64,000 nucleotides of DNA from Devosia rhodophyticola (GCF_028816475.1 NZ_CP118247.1:3154001-3218000), one strand, 5' to 3'; numbered from the stretch's first letter, positions 7,120 through 17,847 are shown. Translations and numbers: made by a program. The notes: a model not told the origin generated them from the sequence alone.

Positions 7120-10100
7120 TCAACTACACCCCGTCGTTGTCCCGCACGTGTCGCACTTCAAACAGGTGCCGTTGCGGACCATGGTGAAGTTGTGGCACTC
7201 GGTGCATTGGTCGCCGGTGTAGCCTTTCATTTGGGCTTCGGCGCGGAGAACGACCGTGTCCTTGCTGGGCGGTGGGCTGGGGATCGGGTCCAGTTCGGCG
7301 GCGGAGAAGGCGGCCGGGGCAATCTGGGAGTCGGGTTTTAGCGCGGTTGCCGCATTCAGCGCCGTTACGGTTGAGGTTTGCATCGCCTGAACCGGGTTCA
7401 GATGCTGTTCGCCCGAAACGATCATCAGGGACTTGTTGGCCGTCTTGCCCCGGGTCATGCCGCGCGACACAAAGCGTTCGGCGGGAATGGGGGCCTGTTG
7501 GCTTGACTTGGGTGCCTGATCTTCGGCGGCACCCTTGCCCAGAGAGGTTGGGCTTTCGGGATTGACGTGCGCCAGATCATCGCGGTCGAGATAGGAAACC
7601 GCCAGTTCGCGGAACACATAATCCAGAATGCTGGTGGCGTTCTTGATCCGGTCATTGCCCATGACCATGCCGGCAGGCTCGAACCGGGTGAAGGTGAAAG
7701 CCTCGACATATTCATCGAGCGGCACGCCATATTGCAAACCAATGGAGATGGCGATGGCGAAATTGTTCATCATGGCGCGGAAGGCGGCGCCTTCCTTATG
7801 CATGTCGATAAAGATTTCACCGATGCGACCATCGGCATATTCGCCGGTGTGCAGATAGACCTTATGGCCGCCAACGATGGCTTTTTGGGTATAACCCTTG
7901 CGGCGATCCGGCATTTTTTCGCGGTCGCGGGTGACCGTTTCAACGATGCGCTCGACGATTTTCTCGGCGATCTGGGGGACACGCGCGGCGGCAGTTTGAG
8001 CCACCAGCGTTTCGACCGTATCGTCTTCGTCGTCTTCCTCGACGGCCAGAAGCGAAGAATTAAGCGGCTGGCTGAGTTTGGAGCCATCGCGATAAAGCGC
8101 ATTGGCTTTTAGCGCCAGACGCCAGGACAGCATGTAGCTTTCCTTGCAGTCTTCGACTGTTGCGTCGTTTGGCATGTTGATGGTTTTGGAAATGGCGCCA
8201 GAAATAAACGGCTGGGCGGCGGCCATCATCAGGATGTGGCTTTCAACACTCAAATAGCGCTTGCCGATCTTGCCGCAGGGGGTGGCGCAATCGAACACCG
8301 GCAGATGGTCTGCCTTGAGGTGCGGCGCGCCTTCAAGCGTCATGGCGCCACAAATGTGAACGTTGGCGGCTTCAATGTCCTTTTTGGCAAAGCCAAGGAA
8401 GGGCAAGAGCTCGAACGAGAAATCGTTCATCTGGGCGTCGGTGACGCCGAGCGACTTCAGGAAATCAACGCCAAGCGTCCACTGATTGAAGACGAACTTG
8501 ATATCGAAGGCCGATTTCAGCGCGGCGTTGAGCGCCTCGATCCTGTCGTCGGCAAAACCCTTGGTGCGCAGGGTTGCCGGATTGACGCCCGGTGCCTGAT
8601 TGAGATTGCCGTGACCAACGGCATAGGCTTCGATCTCGGCGATCTGGCTTTCATCATAGCCAAGGGTGCGCAGGGCTTCGGGCACGGCGCGGTTGATGAT
8701 CTTGAAATAACCGCCACCGGCCAGCTTTTGAATTTTACCAGGGCAAAATCGGGCTCGATGCCGGTGGTGTCGCAGTCCATCACCAGACCGATGGTGCCGG
8801 TCGGGGCAATGACGGAGACCTGGGCATTGCGATAGCCATGCTGCTCGCCAAGGGCAAGGGCATTGTCCCACGCCAGCTTGGCGCGCTTGGACAGGGCCCG
8901 ATCGGTGAGCGAAGCATGATCAAGCGGCACGGGCAGGATGGAGAGGCCTTCATAGCCTTCAGCATTGCCATGGGCGGCGTTGCGATGATTGCGGATGACG
9001 CGCAGCATGTGCTGGGCGTTGCGCGGATAGTCCTTGAAGGCGCCCAGTTCCTTGGCCATTTCGGCCGAGGTTGCATAGGAAACGCCGGTCATGATGGCAG
9101 TCACAGCACCAGCAATGGCACGGCCTTCCGCCGAGTCATAGGGAATGCCCGACGTCATCAGGAAGCCGCCAATATTGGCGTAGCCGATGCCCAGGGTGCG
9201 ATATTCATAAGAGCGCTCGGCAATGGCCTTTGAGGGGAATTGCGCCATCATCACCGAGATTTCGAGCACAATGGTCCACAGGCGCACCGTGTGCTCATAG
9301 GCGGCGGTGTCGAACGAGCCATCCTTGTTGCGATAAGGCAGCAGGTTTACCGACGCCAGATTGCAGGCGGTGTCATCAAGGAACATATATTCCGAGCAGG
9401 GGTTCGATGCATTGATCGGACCCGCTTCAGGGGAGGTGTGCCACTCATTGATGGTGGTGTGATATTGAATGCCGGGATCAGCGGAGGCCCAGGCGGCATA
9501 GCCAATGGTTTCCCACAGATCGCGGGCCTTGAGGGTTTTGGTGACCTTGCCATCCTTGCGACCCAGCAAATCCCAATCACTATCGGCCTCGACGGCGTTA
9601 AGGAACGCATCGGACACGCGGACCGAATTGTTGGAGTTCTGGCCGGAAACGGTCAGATAGGCTTCGCTGTCCCAATCGGTGTCGTAGATGGGGAAATCGA
9701 GATCGGTATAGCCCTGCTTGGCGAACTGGATGACGCGGTAGATGTAATTTTCCGGTACCAGCGACTTTTTGGCGGCGCGCACTTCGCGCTTGAGGGCCGG
9801 GTTCTTTTGCACGTCGAAGCAATCATCGCCCTGACCTTCGCAGTTGACGGCGGCTTTCATGATCAGCTTGAGGTGCTTGGAAACCGTCTTGGAGCCAGTG
9901 ACAAGAGCGGCAACTTTCTGCTCTTCCTTGACCTTCCAGTTGATATATTCCTCGACGTCGGGATGGTCGATGTCGATCACGACCATTTTGGCGGCGCGAC
10001 GGGTGGTGCCGCCCGACTTGATGGCGCCCGCTGCGCGGTCACCGATCTTGAGGAAACTCATCAGGCCCGACGATTTGCCGCCGCCGGAGAGCTTTTCGCC

Positions 10101-10823
10101 GCCGCCACGCAATTTGGAGAAATTGGTGCCGGTGCCGGAGCCATATTTAAACAGGCGCGCTTCGCGGACCCAAAGGTCCATGATGCCGTTTTCATTGACC
10201 AGATCGTCGTTGACCGACTGGATGAAGCAGGCGTGCGGCTGGGGATGTTCGTACGAAGACTGCGACTGCACCAGCTTGTGGGTGAACGGGTCAACATAGA
10301 AATGGCCCTGGCCGGGGCCGTCAATGCCGTAGGCCCAGTGCAGGCCGGTGTTGAACCATTGTGGCGAGTTCGGCGCGACACGCTGAGTGGCCAGCATATG
10401 GGCCAGTTCATCAAAAAAGGCGCGGGCGTCGTCTTCACTATCGAAATAGCCGCCCTTCCAGCCCCAATAGGTCCAGGTGCCAGCCAAGCGATTGAAAACC
10501 TGACGGCTATCCATTTCCGAACCATAACGCTCGTCTTCGGGTAGTTTGGCGAGCGCTTCCTCGTCGGGCACCGAGCGCCACAACCATGAGGGAACCGTGT
10601 TTTCCTCGACCTTTTTCAGGACTTTGGCGACACCGGCCTTGCGGAAGTATTTTTGCGCAATAATGTCAGCAGCAACCTGGCTCCAACTGGCCGGGATGGC
10701 GATATCTTCCAGCTTGAAGACGACCGAGCCATCGGGGTTGCGGATCTCGCTGGTGGCCGAACGAAATTCGAGGCCGGCATAGGCCCCCTTTTTGGCTTTG
10801 GTAAATCGGCGTTCGATGCGCAT
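7120..10823 (-). CDS. nrdJ: vitamin B12-dependent (class II) ribonucleotide reductase, interrupted by one frameshift
   Basis: This enzyme reduces ribonucleotides to deoxyribonucleotides using adenosylcobalamin as radical source. The N-terminal ~700 residues include the catalytic-domain stretch [18 protein letters not shown] and end in one frame at [12 protein letters not shown]. The next frame continues as [18 protein letters not shown] and ends in the cysteine-rich tail ([13 protein letters not shown]) typical of long alphaproteobacterial NrdJ. The switch lies in TTTT at 8726-8729 (coding AAAA). One more A restores KFKKLAGG and a protein of ~1234 residues, the normal size. The ATG at 10823 gives the usual MRIERRFTK start. 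A sequencing deletion is likely because the enzyme is essential. Confidence 0.92.
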
Positions 10824-11464
10824 TCTTCTCGTAATCCCCAAATTACGCGGCCAAAATGAACCGCTGCCTGCAAAAGGCTTCACTGCTTAAATCTGTTTGA
10901 CGCTGTACCAGCTTCACCGAAGCGACCCTGGTTTTGCCCTGTGCCTCACTCACCGCCCGGTCTTGATGCCAGTGGTTTATCGCGAGGTCCTGCCAGCGTC
11001 GCCAAAGCCTTGCTGACCGTCGTAAACTTTCTGCCGATTCAAACGCGGCGTCAACGTTGAATAATCAAGCCCTAGTGGTGCGTGCGGGGTAAAAAACTAC
11101 AACTAGTAGGCTATATATGTGAATTATGGGGATAATCTGCAAGCGCTGCGAACACGATCCACACCGAAAATTGATGGTTCGGTGCGCCGCGCAATGATGC
11201 CAAATCAGAGCAGATATTTGGTATAAACCAATGCAAAATCTCGCAGATCGTGGGGTGGCGGCACCATGGGTGATTTCAACCTGCTAAGATGGGTGAAGTC
11301 GCGAGATCGAGCGTTGTCATTGTCAAGTCGATTATTGTTGGGGATGCTCGCAATGAGAGTGGCAAGTTGATCGACACGGGCTCGCTGGGTCTAGGCTTGC
11401 GGGCGGTGGCGTGATACATCGTGGCAACGGCAGCGCGTGGGCTGCAATACGACGGATAGCTAGA
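10824..11464. other. intergenic region between nrdJ and the NDUFA12 gene
   Basis: These 641 bases hold the upstream regions of the two divergent genes. I see no cobalamin riboswitch: the minus strand has ACCACTGG near 10970 but lacks the other conserved B12-box elements. A short open frame of 41 codons (11289-11414) has no ribosome binding site. AT-rich DNA around 11090-11125 is a likely place for nrdJ control, but I cannot define a box with confidence. Confidence 0.4.
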
Positions 11465-11848
11465 ATGAAACAGTTCCTCGCGGAGATCTTTGTTTGGTGG
11501 CACGGACAGACTTGGGGCACGCGTTTGTGGTTGTGGCGTTTTGCCAAGCATGTCGGCACCGATGAACTTGGCAACAAGTACTACCTCGATGCCAAGTCCG
11601 ACCGGCGTTTTGTTACCTACAATGGCCCAGCAGATGCATCCGCGATTCCAATGGGATGGAACGGCTGGATGCACCACCGCACCAACGTTATTCCCAGCGA
11701 GTCCAATTATAAGCCTCACACTTGGGAAAAACCGCACCTTCCCAATATGACCGGGACGTCGGCCGCTTATGTTCCTGATGGCAGCATGTTGGCAAAGGGC
11801 GAACGCCCCCGTGTTTCGGGCGATTATGACGCCTGGTCGCCAGAATAG
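11465..11848 (+). CDS. NADH:ubiquinone oxidoreductase subunit NDUFA12 family protein
   Basis: A 127-residue protein of the NDUFA12 (B17.2) family, an accessory subunit of respiratory complex I in alphaproteobacteria and mitochondria. The family signature is clear: WWHGQTWGTRLWLWR, DELGNKYY, RRFVTYNG, IPMGWNGWMHHRT and the closing YKPHTWEKPHLPNMTGT. The ATG at 11465 is used because upstream in-frame codons do not belong to the family. As usual in this order the gene lies outside the nuo operon, next to a DUF2155 gene. Confidence 0.93.
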   Translation: MKQFLAEIFVWWHGQTWGTRLWLWRFAKHVGTDELGNKYYLDAKSDRRFVTYNGPADASAIPMGWNGWMHHRTNVIPSESNYKPHTWEKPHLPNMTGTSAAYVPDGSMLAKGERPRVSGDYDAWSPE

Positions 11849-11866
11849 TCCTTGGCATCTATTGCA

Positions 11867-12293
11867 GTGATAAAGCGCGTTACCCAATTGGCGGGGCTGG
11901 TAATGCTGGCGGGAAGCGTAGCGCTTCCCCATGTCAGTGCCGCGCCTATTGCCAATCGAGTCGCCACATTTGCGGGGCTCGACAAGATCACGGCGCGAGA
12001 TCACACATTTTGACGTCTATATCGGCGAGACGGTGTTGTTCGGCGCTCTCGAGATAACGCCGAGGGCGTGTTACAGCCATCCGCCCAACGAGGCACAGCG
12101 CACGTCCTCCTTCATCGAGGTTGATCAGCGCAGCCTCACCGGATCGAGCCAGCGTATCTTTACCGGCTGGATTTTTGCCGATAGCCCGGCCCTTAATGCC
12201 ATAGACCATGCCGTTTATGATGTTTGGCTGGTCGACTGCAAGAACGTGACCGATGTGCCCCCGCCTGATGAGCGCGGTACGTCCACAGAGTAG
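11867..12293 (+). CDS. DUF2155 domain-containing secreted protein, interrupted by one frameshift
   Basis: The N-terminal part from GTG 11867 reads as a signal peptide (QLAGLVMLAGSVALPHVSA) and then GLDKITARDHTF before a stop. The downstream frame continues FDVYIGETVLFGALEIT, RACYSHPP and a conserved C terminus. The run TTTT at 12008-12011 appears one base too long; TTT gives ITARDHTFDVYIGE, which matches the family, in a protein of about 141 residues. DUF2155 proteins regularly follow NDUFA12 in Rhizobiales; their role is unknown. A TTG at 11852 is an alternative start. Confidence 0.8.
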
Positions 12294-12320
12294 TGAGCGC
12301 GATCCCTCGGGGGTGGCTTT

Positions 12321-12402
12321 CGCGGCCGGGTGTCGCGTGTATTTCCATGGCCATGGCGGGCTAAGACATCTCAGGATGGATTCCGGCCTGCGCCGGAATG
12401 AC
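12321..12402. repeat. REP/MITE-like palindromic unit 5 (left arm degenerate)
   Basis: The right hairpin ATTCCGGC-CTGC-GCCGGAAT (followed by GAC) and the inner GGCGGGCTAAGACATCTCAGGA match units 3 and 4. The left hairpin is decayed to CGCGGCCGGGTGTCGC. It lies between the convergent DUF2155 and aat genes. Confidence 0.7.
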
Positions 12403-12452
12403 CCGGTGGGGAGTGGGATGGCGCCTGGGTAGAGCGGCTTTATGCGGCGGGG

Positions 12453-13094
12453 TTATGGGGCGTGCGGATGGTCCAGGGCGGACCAGTTGGCATCGCGTTC
12501 CAATGCGTCGGCCAAACGCTCTTCATAGTCGGCGCGCGAAATTTCAACGCCGCCAAGGGACGCGAGGTGATCAGTCAGGAATTGGGTATCGAGCAGGGTG
12601 AAGCCGCCGACGTTCAAGCGATCGACCAGATGGGCCAGTGCTATCTTGCTGGCGTCTGTGCGGCGGTGAAACATCGATTCGCCACAAAAGACACCGCCGA
12701 TGGCGAGGCCGTAAAGCCCGCCAACCAATTCCAAACCATCCCAGACTTCGACTGTGTGCGCGACGCCACGGCGGAACAGTTCGGCATAGACAGCACGAAT
12801 TGAAGCATTGATCCAGGTGGTGCCGCGGTCTGAACCAACGGTTGCGCAACCCTCGATAATGGCGGAAAAATCTGTGTCCACGCAGATCCGAAAATTATTG
12901 CGGCGTATGGACTTGCGCAGGCTTGCTGAGATCTTGAATCCGTCTAGCGGGATTATACCGCGCAGATCCGGGCTGACCCAAAAGAGATCTTGGGACGAAG
13001 CATCTTCTGCCATGGGAAAGATGCCAGCGCGATAGGCGCGGATAATGAGTTCGGGTGTGATTTCGATGTCGAAGGGATCGGCGCGCGAGGCCAT
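12453..13094 (-). CDS. aat: leucyl/phenylalanyl-tRNA--protein transferase
   Basis: This cytosolic enzyme of the N-degron pathway transfers Leu or Phe from charged tRNA to proteins with N-terminal Arg or Lys, marking them for ClpS/ClpAP. The 213-residue protein shows AYRAGIFPMAE, the GNAT-like core VGGLYGLAIGGVFCGESMF and FTLLDTQF. The ATG at 13094 has GGAGG six bases upstream and is preferred over an in-frame start at 13145. The gene lies 108 bases downstream of accC on the same strand. Confidence 0.95.
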   Translation of the reverse strand: MASRADPFDIEITPELIIRAYRAGIFPMAEDASSQDLFWVSPDLRGIIPLDGFKISASLRKSIRRNNFRICVDTDFSAIIEGCATVGSDRGTTWINASIRAVYAELFRRGVAHTVEVWDGLELVGGLYGLAIGGVFCGESMFHRRTDASKIALAHLVDRLNVGGFTLLDTQFLTDHLASLGGVEISRADYEERLADALERDANWSALDHPHAP

Positions 13095-13202
13095 CACTGC
13101 CTCCAGTTCACAATTCGAAAACCGGACCTGCCTGGTATGCCGCACCGGATCACTGCGTTGAACCGATGCGGCGGAATATTCGTGGGCGCTTTTGCGACAG
13201 CG

Positions 13203-14550
13203 TTACGCCTTGTTTTCGGACAAATATTTTTCCAGCCAATGGATATCATAATTGCCCGCAATGATATCTGGTTCGCGGATCAACCGCTGAAACAGCGGCA
13301 ACGTAGTCTTGATGCCGTCGATCACGAATTCATCCACCGCGCGTCGCAGGCGGTGCAGGCACTCTTCGCGGGTGCGGCCATAGACAATCAATTTACCAAT
13401 GAGCGAGTCATAGTAGGGCGGGATCTTGTAGCCCTGATAGACCGCCGAGATCGACGCGAATGCCGACACCGCCAGCAGGATGATAGAATGTGATCGTGCC
13501 CGGTGAGGGGGCGAACGTCTGGGGATCCTCAGCATTGATGCGCACTTCAATGGCATGGCCATAAAAGCTCACTTGCTTCTGGCTCATCGACAGTTTTTCG
13601 CCCGAGGCCACGCGGATCTGTTCATAAACGATATCGACGCCGGTAATGCGCTCGGTGACGGGGTGTTCGACCTGCAACCGAGTGTTCATTTCGATGAAAT
13701 AGAACTCGCCGTCCTCGTAGAGGAATTCGACCGTGCCAGCGCCGGAATATTTGAGCTTGCGCATGGCGGCGGCGCAGATTTCGCCGATCTTGTCGCGTTC
13801 ATCGGGCTTGATCGTCGGGCCACCGGCCTCTTCCCAAACCTTTTGATGCCGACGCTGCAATGAACAGTCGCGCACACCGAGGTGCACCGCGTTGCCATGT
13901 CCGTCGCCAAGTACCTGCACTTCGATGTGCCGGGGCTTGCCGAGGTACTTTTCCATATAGACCGAATCATTGCCGAATGCGGCTTTGGCTTCGGTCCTCG
14001 CGGTTGACCAGGCAACCAGAACATCGGCTTCGCTGAGGGCGACCTTCATGCCACGACCACCGCCACCAGCGGTCGCCTTGATCAGAACTGGATAACCGAT
14101 TTCCTTGGCGGTCTTAAGCGCTTCCTCGTCGGATTCCACAGCGCCGGCGGAACCGGGGACAACAGGAATGCCAAGTTCTACGGCGGTCTTTTTGGCCGTG
14201 ATCTTGTCGCCCATGATGTCAATATGGTGGGCAGACGGGCCAATGAAGGTGACATTGTGTTCGGTCAGGATCTGGGCGAACCGGGCATTTTCGGACAAAA
14301 AGCCGTAGCCGGGATGCACGGCATCGGCGCCGGTGATTTCGCAGGCGGCCATGATCGAGGGAATGTTGAGATAGCTGTCCTTGGCCGATGGCGGGCCAAT
14401 GCAGACGCTTTCGTCGGCCAGCCGCACATGCATGGCGTTGGCGTCGGCGGTGGAGTGAACCGCGACCGTCTGGATGCCAAGCTCTTTGCAGGCACGCAGG
14501 ATGCGCAGGGCAATTTCGCCGCGATTGGCGATCAAAACCTTCTGGAACAC
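13203..14550 (-). CDS. accC: acetyl-CoA carboxylase biotin carboxylase subunit, interrupted by one frameshift
   Basis: An ATP-grasp enzyme that carboxylates biotin on AccB, the first step of fatty acid synthesis. The N-terminal part from 14550 shows [17 protein letters not shown], the glycine-rich loop [12 protein letters not shown] and [14 protein letters not shown]. It reads to GGVGIRVD and then leaves frame. The C terminus [19 protein letters not shown] continues in another frame to 13203. The coding strand has GTCGATCTCGGCG near 13444-13453; dropping one base (for example GTCGACTCGGCG) restores IRVDSAVYQGY and a normal 448-residue protein. An essential gene, so an assembly error is likely. 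Directly downstream of accB. Confidence 0.93.
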
Positions 14551-14562
14551 GAGGTAGCCCTC

Positions 14563-15045
14563 CTATTCGATGACAACCAGCGGTTCGCCGTATTCGACTG
14601 GCTGGGAATCCTCGACCAGGATGCGCGTGACCGTGCCGGAGCGGTGTGCGGGAATCTGGTTCATGGTCTTCATGGCTTCAATGATCAGCATGGTCTGACC
14701 TTCGATGACCTTGCTGCCCACCTCGATAAATGCAGCCTTGCCAGGCTCAGGCGAGCGATAGGCGGTGCCGACCATTGGCGAAACGAGGGTGCCGGGGTTG
14801 CCTGAGAGGTCTTCAGCCTCTGCCGGTACGGCCGCAGGCACACTGGCCACGGGCGCTGCTGCCGGGGCCGCTGGTGCGTGAGCGACAGGCGGGGCAGCAT
14901 AGGTCACAGTCTCATTGGCGTAGGAACGCGTCACGCGGACCCTGAAATCTTCCTGCTCGATTTCGATTTCGGCAAGATTTTCCTTGTTGAGCAATTCCGC
15001 AATTGCCCGGATCAAATCCTGATCTACTTGAGATGCCTTGGTCAT
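14563..15045 (-). CDS. accB: acetyl-CoA carboxylase biotin carboxyl carrier protein
   Basis: A 160-residue carrier that shuttles carboxybiotin between AccC and the carboxyltransferase AccAD. An N-terminal helical region ([19 protein letters not shown]) is followed by an Ala/Pro-rich linker at about 65-90 and the biotinyl domain, with the biotinylation site EAMKTMNQ in the C-terminal third. The ATG at 15045 gives the normal start; longer in-frame sequence upstream overlaps aroQ and is not family-like. accC begins 12 bases downstream, forming an accBC operon. Confidence 0.96.
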   Translation of the reverse strand: MTKASQVDQDLIRAIAELLNKENLAEIEIEQEDFRVRVTRSYANETVTYAAPPVAHAPAAPAAAPVASVPAAVPAEAEDLSGNPGTLVSPMVGTAYRSPEPGKAAFIEVGSKVIEGQTMLIIEAMKTMNQIPAHRSGTVTRILVEDSQPVEYGEPLVVIE

Positions 15046-15082
15046 TTTCTGGGTCTCCCGCGCCAACGCGATGATCCTTGTT

Positions 15083-15517
15083 TTAGAGTTTTTCGGCCAA
15101 CGCGCGAAGGGCCAGAGTATACCCCGCCGCGCCCAGGCCGCAAATGACGCCCGTCGCCACGGCTGAAACATACGAGTGATGCCGGAACGCTTCGCGTTGA
15201 TGGATGTTGGAAAGATGCACTTCGACTGTCGGCAGGCCGACGGCCTTGAGTGCATCGTGAATGGCAACCGATGTATGGGAATAGGCTGCCGGGTTGATGA
15301 TTATGGCGTCGGCGTCCTTGCCAGCATCCTGAATCCAGCTGACCAGTTCGCCTTCGTGATTGGATTGGCGAAAGTCGATGGACAGACCTAGTTCGGTGCC
15401 GGTATCCGCGCATAACTGCCCGATATCAGCGAGCGTTTGCGCGCCATAGATGCCGGGCTCCCGAGTGCCGAGAAGATTGAGATTCGGCCCGTTGATGATG
15501 AGTATGCGTTTCGCCAT
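15083..15517 (-). CDS. aroQ: 3-dehydroquinate dehydratase, type II
   Basis: A 144-residue type II dehydroquinase that forms 3-dehydroshikimate in the shikimate pathway; the family is a cytosolic dodecamer. The diagnostic [18 protein letters not shown] near the N terminus carries the catalytic Tyr. [24 protein letters not shown] and [17 protein letters not shown] complete the active site. It lies 37 bases upstream of accB, the common aroQ-accB-accC order. Confidence 0.96.
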   Translation of the reverse strand: MAKRILIINGPNLNLLGTREPGIYGAQTLADIGQLCADTGTELGLSIDFRQSNHEGELVSWIQDAGKDADAIIINPAAYSHTSVAIHDALKAVGLPTVEVHLSNIHQREAFRHHSYVSAVATGVICGLGAAGYTLALRALAEKL

Positions 15518-15608
15518 GATAGAGCCTTTTGCACCGGCCCCTGCGCCAGCGCAAGGCTGACTATACGAATTGCACTAAAAACACAAAGGGATCGGGCGTA
15601 TACCCACT

Positions 15609-16538
15609 TTATCCCTCACATTGTGTCTGGCCACAGGCACGCATATTGGCGATCCGGCTGCGCAGATCGTCAATCCCGATGGCGCCGGGAATGACCTCGT
15701 TGCCGATGATATAGGTCGGCGTGCCGGTAATATTGAGTGCCTTGGCGATATCGTAGGAGTTCTGGATGGTTTTACCGACCAACTCTGAATCGAGTTCAAG
15801 CTGCAGATTGACCGGGCTCAACCCCACATCCTTGGCTGCGGCAAGGGCGGTGTCGAGATCGTTCTGACCCCGTCCGGTGAACAGTGCCTGATGGAACGTC
15901 CAATAATCTGCGTCGCTCTTGCCGACCAGGACAGCCACGCGTGCTGCATCAAGTGATCCTTGAGATAAAATCGGGAACTCCTTGAGAACGACTCTTAATT
16001 CTGGATCGTCGGCCAACAAGTTGACCAGATCGGGCAGGGCGCTGCGGCAGTAGCTGCAGTTGTAGTCAAACATTTCGACCAGTGTCACATCCCCATCGGG
16101 ATTGCCCAGAACGACCTGATTGGGATCGTTGAAAATGACATCTTTCATCGATGCGATGGCCGTCCGGGAAGCATCGGCTTCTGCGGTGCGGGTCTTGGTT
16201 TCGAGGGCATTTGACAGGCGTTGGAGAATTTCGGGGTCGCTCATCAGATAGTTTTCAATCATCGGATTGAGCTTGGCTGGATCAATTTGGGCGACTGTGG
16301 GCTCAGCGGGCTGTGTGGTCGCGAGGGCTAAATCGTGCTCGGTGAGCATATCGGCAACGATTGCTTCGACGCCGGCCTTGTCGATCGGGGCAGGTGGTGC
16401 CTCCTGTTTGGCCAGTACGTCGGAAACAATGGCGGTAATGGCGCCTGTATCGGGCGCAGGCTGGTTCAGCAACGATACGCCAAGTCCACCAGCCAATATG
16501 CCGGCTATCGCAATCAGGGCAGCAGTCAGACGTGGCAT
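15609..16538 (-). CDS. DsbA family thiol-disulfide oxidoreductase
   Basis: A 309-residue protein with an N-terminal hydrophobic anchor or uncleaved signal (MPRLTAALIAIAGILAGG), a helical region to about residue 150, and a thioredoxin-fold domain. The redox motif is CSYC (in FDYNCSYCRSALPDL) and the cis-Pro loop is TGTPTYIIG. It probably acts in the periplasm on protein disulfides, like the ScsC/BdbD-type DsbA proteins often found near aroQ in Rhizobiales. The ATG at 16538 has TGGAG six bases upstream. Two extra cysteines close the C terminus (ACGQTQC). Confidence 0.9.
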   Translation of the reverse strand: MPRLTAALIAIAGILAGGLGVSLLNQPAPDTGAITAIVSDVLAKQEAPPAPIDKAGVEAIVADMLTEHDLALATTQPAEPTVAQIDPAKLNPMIENYLMSDPEILQRLSNALETKTRTAEADASRTAIASMKDVIFNDPNQVVLGNPDGDVTLVEMFDYNCSYCRSALPDLVNLLADDPELRVVLKEFPILSQGSLDAARVAVLVGKSDADYWTFHQALFTGRGQNDLDTALAAAKDVGLSPVNLQLELDSELVGKTIQNSYDIAKALNITGTPTYIIGNEVIPGAIGIDDLRSRIANMRACGQTQCEG

Positions 16539-16689
16539 GGTAGCTCCAGGGGATGAATCGATTTGTTTGCTGGTAACACAATTAGCCCCAATAGAGCATG
16601 GGGTGTTAAAGGATCGGTTTGTTGTGACATCAATTCTGGTTGAGCCTGCGTGAGGTTCTGGGTAGGTGAGGGGTTGAACGGAGACATTC

Positions 16690-17832
16690 ATGCCGACAGC
16701 AGCTGCCGATCTAATGCCTTTCAGGGCGATGGAAATATTGAAACGCGCCAAGGCACTGGAGGCGGCGGGCCGCAATATCTGTCATCTGGAACTGGGCGAA
16801 CCGGGAGCGCCGCCTGCGCCAAAGGTCATTGAGGCGGTTCGAAAGGTCTTGCCAAAGGTTCAAAGCTATACAAATGCCATGGGCATGATTGAGCTGCGTG
16901 AACGTATCGCTGGATACTACCAGTCCCAGCACGGCGTTTGCGTTCACTCCGACAATATCGCGGCAACCACCGGATCGTCGGCGGGTTTTATTCTGGCGTT
17001 TCATGCCGCTTTTACGCCGGGGGCTCGGATCGCCATTACGCGGCCGGGCTATCCCGCCTATCTCAACACATTGGTTGGCCTTGGTTTTGACCCGGTCGAG
17101 ATAGAACTGTCGGCGCAAAATGGTTGGGTGCTGACGGCGGCCGACATCGAGGCCGCCTACGCGCGGCAGGCCTTTGCGGGGCTATTGTTTGCCAGTCCGG
17201 CCAATCCAACCGGTGCGGCGGTTGACCGGGATGGGTTAGGCGAGATCGTTGCCTGCTGCAAAAAGCTTGGCGTTCGCTTGATCTCGGACGAGATCTATCA
17301 TGGCCTTGATTATCGCGGCCCTTCGGTTTCGGCGCTCGAACTGGGGCGCGATGCCATCGTTATCAATAGTTTTTCAAAATACTACTGCATGACCGGATGG
17401 CGCATTGGCTGGATGGTGGTGCCGGATGAATTGATCCGCAGGACTGAAATGCTGCAACAAAATCTGTTCATCTCGGCACCGACCCTCAGCCAGATTGCTG
17501 CGACGGCCGCGTTGGGAGAGCGAGACTATTCCGAAGAGCAGAAGCGGAATTATGCAGAAAACCGTCGACTGCTCAGTGCTGGCCTGCAAGACCTCGGGTT
17601 TGATCTGGAACACGCCTCGGATGGCGCGTTTTACGCCTATGCCGGCATCAGGAAATTTTCCAATGACTCATTGGCATTTTGCAGCACTCTTTTGGAACAG
17701 GCAGGCGTGGCGGCGACGCCGGGCGTCGATTTCGACCGGAGGGATGGGCACAATTTTGTGCGCTTTTCCTATGCGGGTAGTCGCGAAACGATGACGATGG
17801 CTTTAGCGCGAATGGCAGCTTTTCTGCGCTAG
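16690..17832 (+). CDS. pyridoxal phosphate-dependent aminotransferase, class I/II
   Basis: A 380-residue fold-type I aminotransferase. It shows the N-terminal HLELGEPGAPPAPKV, the cofactor-binding stretch FASPANPTGA, SDEIYHGL, the Schiff-base lysine in SFSKYYCMTGWRIGW and the C-terminal VRFSYAGS with the carboxylate-binding Arg. The substrate cannot be assigned: aspartate-type and aromatic or valine-pyruvate-like members share these motifs. The gene diverges from the DsbA-like gene and ends just before a shared terminator with rne. Confidence 0.88.
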   Translation: MPTAAADLMPFRAMEILKRAKALEAAGRNICHLELGEPGAPPAPKVIEAVRKVLPKVQSYTNAMGMIELRERIAGYYQSQHGVCVHSDNIAATTGSSAGFILAFHAAFTPGARIAITRPGYPAYLNTLVGLGFDPVEIELSAQNGWVLTAADIEAAYARQAFAGLLFASPANPTGAAVDRDGLGEIVACCKKLGVRLISDEIYHGLDYRGPSVSALELGRDAIVINSFSKYYCMTGWRIGWMVVPDELIRRTEMLQQNLFISAPTLSQIAATAALGERDYSEEQKRNYAENRRLLSAGLQDLGFDLEHASDGAFYAYAGIRKFSNDSLAFCSTLLEQAGVAATPGVDFDRRDGHNFVRFSYAGSRETMTMALARMAAFLR

Positions 17833-17847
17833 CGTTCGAGCATGTAC

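Noticed and set aside
9240..10544. 434-codon open frame on the plus strand
   Set aside because: It is antisense to nrdJ, whose minus-strand reading matches a known family throughout. Long antisense frames are common in GC-rich genes.
10900..10985. Possible cobalamin riboswitch upstream of nrdJ
   Set aside because: ACCACTGG on the minus strand resembles part of the B12 box, but the core GCAACTGT and the other conserved blocks are missing.
11095..11125. NrdR-box-like AT-rich palindrome (ACTACAACTAGTAG, CTATATATGTG)
   Set aside because: Neither half fits the 16-bp consensus well and no correctly spaced pair is present.
11289..11414. 41-codon frame upstream of NDUFA12
   Set aside because: No ribosome binding site and no recognisable product; overlaps the leader of the next gene.
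11276..12004. 242-codon minus-strand frame over NDUFA12 and DUF2155
   Set aside because: The plus strand encodes the recognised NDUFA12 family in full; the minus frame has no domain or ribosome binding site.
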